DNA of 64,000 nucleotides from Candidatus Gastranaerophilales bacterium (GTDB lineage Bacteria > Cyanobacteriota > Vampirovibrionia > Gastranaerophilales > Gastranaerophilaceae), in assembly GCA_947630045.1 (NCBI GenBank), contig CANRGC010000005.1, forward strand, positions 49,751 through 113,750. The letters run 5' to 3'. The notes under the pieces were generated by a model. The model was not told the DNA's origin and did not search any database. It saw nothing but the letters and a program-made list of their open reading frames with translations. The position numbers and the translations under genes are program-made. Shown here piece after piece: positions 62,801-64,000 of this stretch. How positions within the stretch are numbered: the first letter of the stretch is position 1; each line of letters begins with the position of its first letter.

Positions 62801-63371
62801 TTTAACAACAGACACAATATCAGAAATAATTCAAACGCCGAAAAAAGATAAAACAGTTACAATTTGCGGGCTTTTATCAAAAGTGGTTTCAAAACCGACA
62901 AGAAAAGACCCTTCAAAAATTTTAAAAATCGGCACAATTGAAGATTTATCGGGCGCAAGAGTTGAATTTATTTCCTTTCCGAAAATAACGGAACAATTCG
63001 GAGAAATTCTTGCAAATGACGAAAAAGTTTTATTAACGGGCAAAGTCAATTTAAGAGAAGATTCTGATGAAATTAATATAATAGTAAATGAGGTTCAACC
63101 AATTCAAAATGTCGATTTGGTTACAATTAAAATGCTTGAAAAATTTAAATTTGAGGAAAATGAATATCTGAAAGAACTTTTATCAAAATATAAAGGTCAA
63201 AACCCTGTCATTATTGACTTTGAAGACCCTGACGCAGACACAACCGATAACAGAGTTCAAATTCTTGCAAATAAAAGACTTTGGGTTAACCCTTCAAATG
63301 AGCTTGAAGAAGACATAAAAAAAGCATTTAAAAATAAAATAGAATTTAGCGTAAAAAATCTGGGCAAATAA
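59838..63371 (+). CDS. dnaE: DNA polymerase III alpha subunit
   Basis: An 1177-residue replicative polymerase of the DnaE1 type. Order: PHP domain at the start ([27 protein letters not shown]), palm with [19 protein letters not shown] and catalytic [19 protein letters not shown] (about 420-440), the third acidic site around [15 protein letters not shown], thumb and fingers ([45 protein letters not shown]), a helix-hairpin-helix tail, and a C-terminal OB domain (about 980-1070, [10 protein letters not shown]). It lacks the 3'-5' exonuclease of PolC. Start ATG 59838 has a weak GAAGA; the downstream HLHTEY motif at residue 8 fixes it. A -10-like TATAAT lies at 59787-59792. Confidence 0.97.
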   Translation: [1177 protein letters not shown]

Positions 63372-63405
63372 CCGAAATAAAGGGCAACATTAGTCTGTAG
63401 GTTAT

Positions 63406-63477
63406 TTTCTTTGCAACAAGATTTCATTAAATGCACGGGGGTTACTTCCAATATACTTTAAAATCTTCAATTTGTTT
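63406..63477. repeat. 72-bp direct repeat, copy 1
   Basis: Identical to 63592-63663 (offset 186 bp). It comprises the conserved tail of the hairpin element plus the last codons of the remnant gene on the minus strand. Confidence 0.9.
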
Positions 63478-63543
63478 TAGTGAATTTTGATAATCACCCT
63501 CAAATACGATTGCTCCTGTGGTGCTCGGGGCTTCGTCCCTGCG
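63442..63543 (-). pseudogene. C-terminal remnant of a HAD-like phage-type protein, copy 1
   Basis: In the minus-strand frame ending TAA at 63444-63442 the end reads GDYQNSLKQIEDFKVYWK, preceded by GAIVFE and then GC-rich sequence unlike the family. An upstream stop limits the frame to about 33 codons. The end is nearly identical to copy 2, so this is a truncated duplicate. Confidence 0.5.
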
Positions 63544-63563
63544 CTCCTACGTCGCCATAGAAT

Positions 63564-63590
63564 GTAGGGTGGACTTTAGTCCACCAATTA
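63564..63590. repeat. Hairpin repeat element, copy A
   Basis: 27 bp, identical to 63784-63810. Contains the stem GGTGGACT/AGTCCACC. Followed by the conserved tail at 63591-63628, giving a unit of about 65 bp. Confidence 0.85.
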
Positions 63591-63591
63591 C

Positions 63592-63663
63592 TTTCTTTGC
63601 AACAAGATTTCATTAAATGCACGGGGGTTACTTCCAATATACTTTAAAATCTTCAATTTGTTT
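63592..63663. repeat. 72-bp direct repeat, copy 2
   Basis: Identical to 63406-63477. Its left part is the tail of hairpin element A; its right part is the end of the remnant gene. Confidence 0.9.
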
Positions 63664-63793
63664 AATTGTGTTTTGATAATCTCCGATAAATCTTATTGCT
63701 CTATCATCCAAATAAATGTAAGCGGGAATTTTAACATTAGTTACATTTTTAAAATATTTATCTATCTTATTTTCAATAAGCACGTAGGGTGGA
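63628..63793 (-). pseudogene. C-terminal remnant of a HAD-like phage-type protein, copy 2
   Basis: The frame ending TAA at 63630-63628 reads IPAYIYLDDRAIRFIGDYQNTIKQIEDFKVYWK over its last 33 residues (quoted here by PAYIYLDDRAIRF and GDYQNTIKQIEDF), preceded by NKIDKYFKNVTN. I associate the YIDDRA(I/L)xFxGD pattern with the C-terminus of small phage and plasmid HAD-like proteins. About 50 codons remain; the gene is cut at the hairpin element starting near 63781, and a stop follows. No start codon with a ribosome site is visible. Confidence 0.5.
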
Positions 63794-63902
63794 CTTTAGT
63801 CCACCAATTATTGTTTAAATTACTATAAAACTTTTCTCTCGTGTACTTAATGAAATGTTATTGCATAGAAAGCAATCGGTAGGCTAAAGCCTACCCTACG
63901 TG
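63781..63902. mobile_element. 122-bp MITE-like element with terminal inverted repeats
   Basis: CACGTAGGGT (63781-63790) and ACCCTACGTG (63893-63902) are exact inverted ends. The left half is a hairpin unit (stem GGTGGAC/GTCCACC); the right half is an inverted, diverged unit whose stem is GGTAGGC/GCCTACC. The two stems differ by compensating changes. No coding capacity. Its left end abuts the interrupted gene remnant, as expected for an insertion. Confidence 0.55.
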
Positions 63903-64000
63903 CTGCGTGCTACGGAATTTCCACCGCCTGTGCAATCAAAGATTGCTTCGCTCAACTTCGCTAACACTCCGTTTCGCAACGGCGGTCATCAACTGCAACG

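Larger units (their letters stand above)
63372..64000. other. Non-coding tail with repeats and gene remnants
   Basis: No intact gene after dnaE. The stretch holds two copies of a 72-bp identical segment, hairpin elements of the GTAGGGTGGAC kind, and two remnants of the same gene's 3' end on the minus strand. The last 90 bp have higher GC and small inverted repeats (GCAATC-AAA-GATTGC) but no assignable feature. Confidence 0.75.

Noticed and set aside
63372..64000. CRISPR array
   Set aside because: Repeats are few, unequal in length and irregularly spaced, and parts encode protein remnants; no cas genes.
63900..64000. tRNA gene at the window end
   Set aside because: Small inverted repeats are present but no TTCRA loop, acceptor stem or cloverleaf can be drawn.

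Overview
This 64 kb window is AT-rich, densely coding bacterial chromosome from a Gram-negative-type anaerobe or fermenter. Type IV prepilins, a LapA-like protein, HydG (needed for [FeFe]-hydrogenase), a plant-type glutamate-cysteine ligase, a Pil-Chp-like chemosensory cluster and an 'AASQARFLALTAR' protein together make me think of a non-photosynthetic cyanobacterial relative (Vampirovibrionia/Melainabacteria, Gastranaerophilales-like). That placement is inference, not proof. I see no tRNA, rRNA operon, CRISPR array, intact insertion sequence or prophage.

Layout. 0-8 kb: 5' part of rqcH, then nadD-yqeK and a gltP-type symporter; on the minus strand grpE-dnaJ-propeller protein-methyltransferase. 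7.3-14.6 kb: an AASQARF-type protein behind a sigma28-like promoter, hpf, trkA-trkH, then a minus-strand run of lapA-like, rluD-like, lspA and two secreted proteins of unknown function. 14.6-21.3 kb: a chemosensory cluster (double CheW, REC-GGDEF regulator, MCP without a sensor domain, hybrid CheA). 21.3-25 kb: a TPR protein, two tandem WYL-type regulators and a four-domain S1 gene divergent from them. 25.4-32.4 kb: three tandem genes for very large glycine-rich prepilins, the most unusual part of the window. 32.4-44.5 kb: hydG, a coiled-repeat protein, fusA, a secreted trehalose-synthase-like GH13 enzyme, an acyltransferase, an HNH-like protein, serC, aroQ and thiL. 44.5-52.7 kb: minus-strand TPR, HD-GYP, mnmG, thrB, dnaN and comF. 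52.7-63.4 kb: gcvPB, queA, a split chromate transporter, gshA, rnpB, thrS and dnaE. 63.4-64 kb: non-coding DNA with repeated hairpin elements and gene remnants.

How the parts may work together. The chemosensory cluster resembles systems that control type IV pili; it carries a c-di-GMP-synthase domain, and an HD-GYP phosphodiesterase lies elsewhere in the window. The prepilin trio would be a plausible surface output, though no pilus assembly genes are present here. At several genes a -10 box lies only 6-7 nt before an ATG that has no ribosome binding site, which suggests leaderless transcripts. Two divergent pairs (rqcH/nadD and comF/gcvPB) are separated by only 23-24 bp with overlapping -10 boxes.
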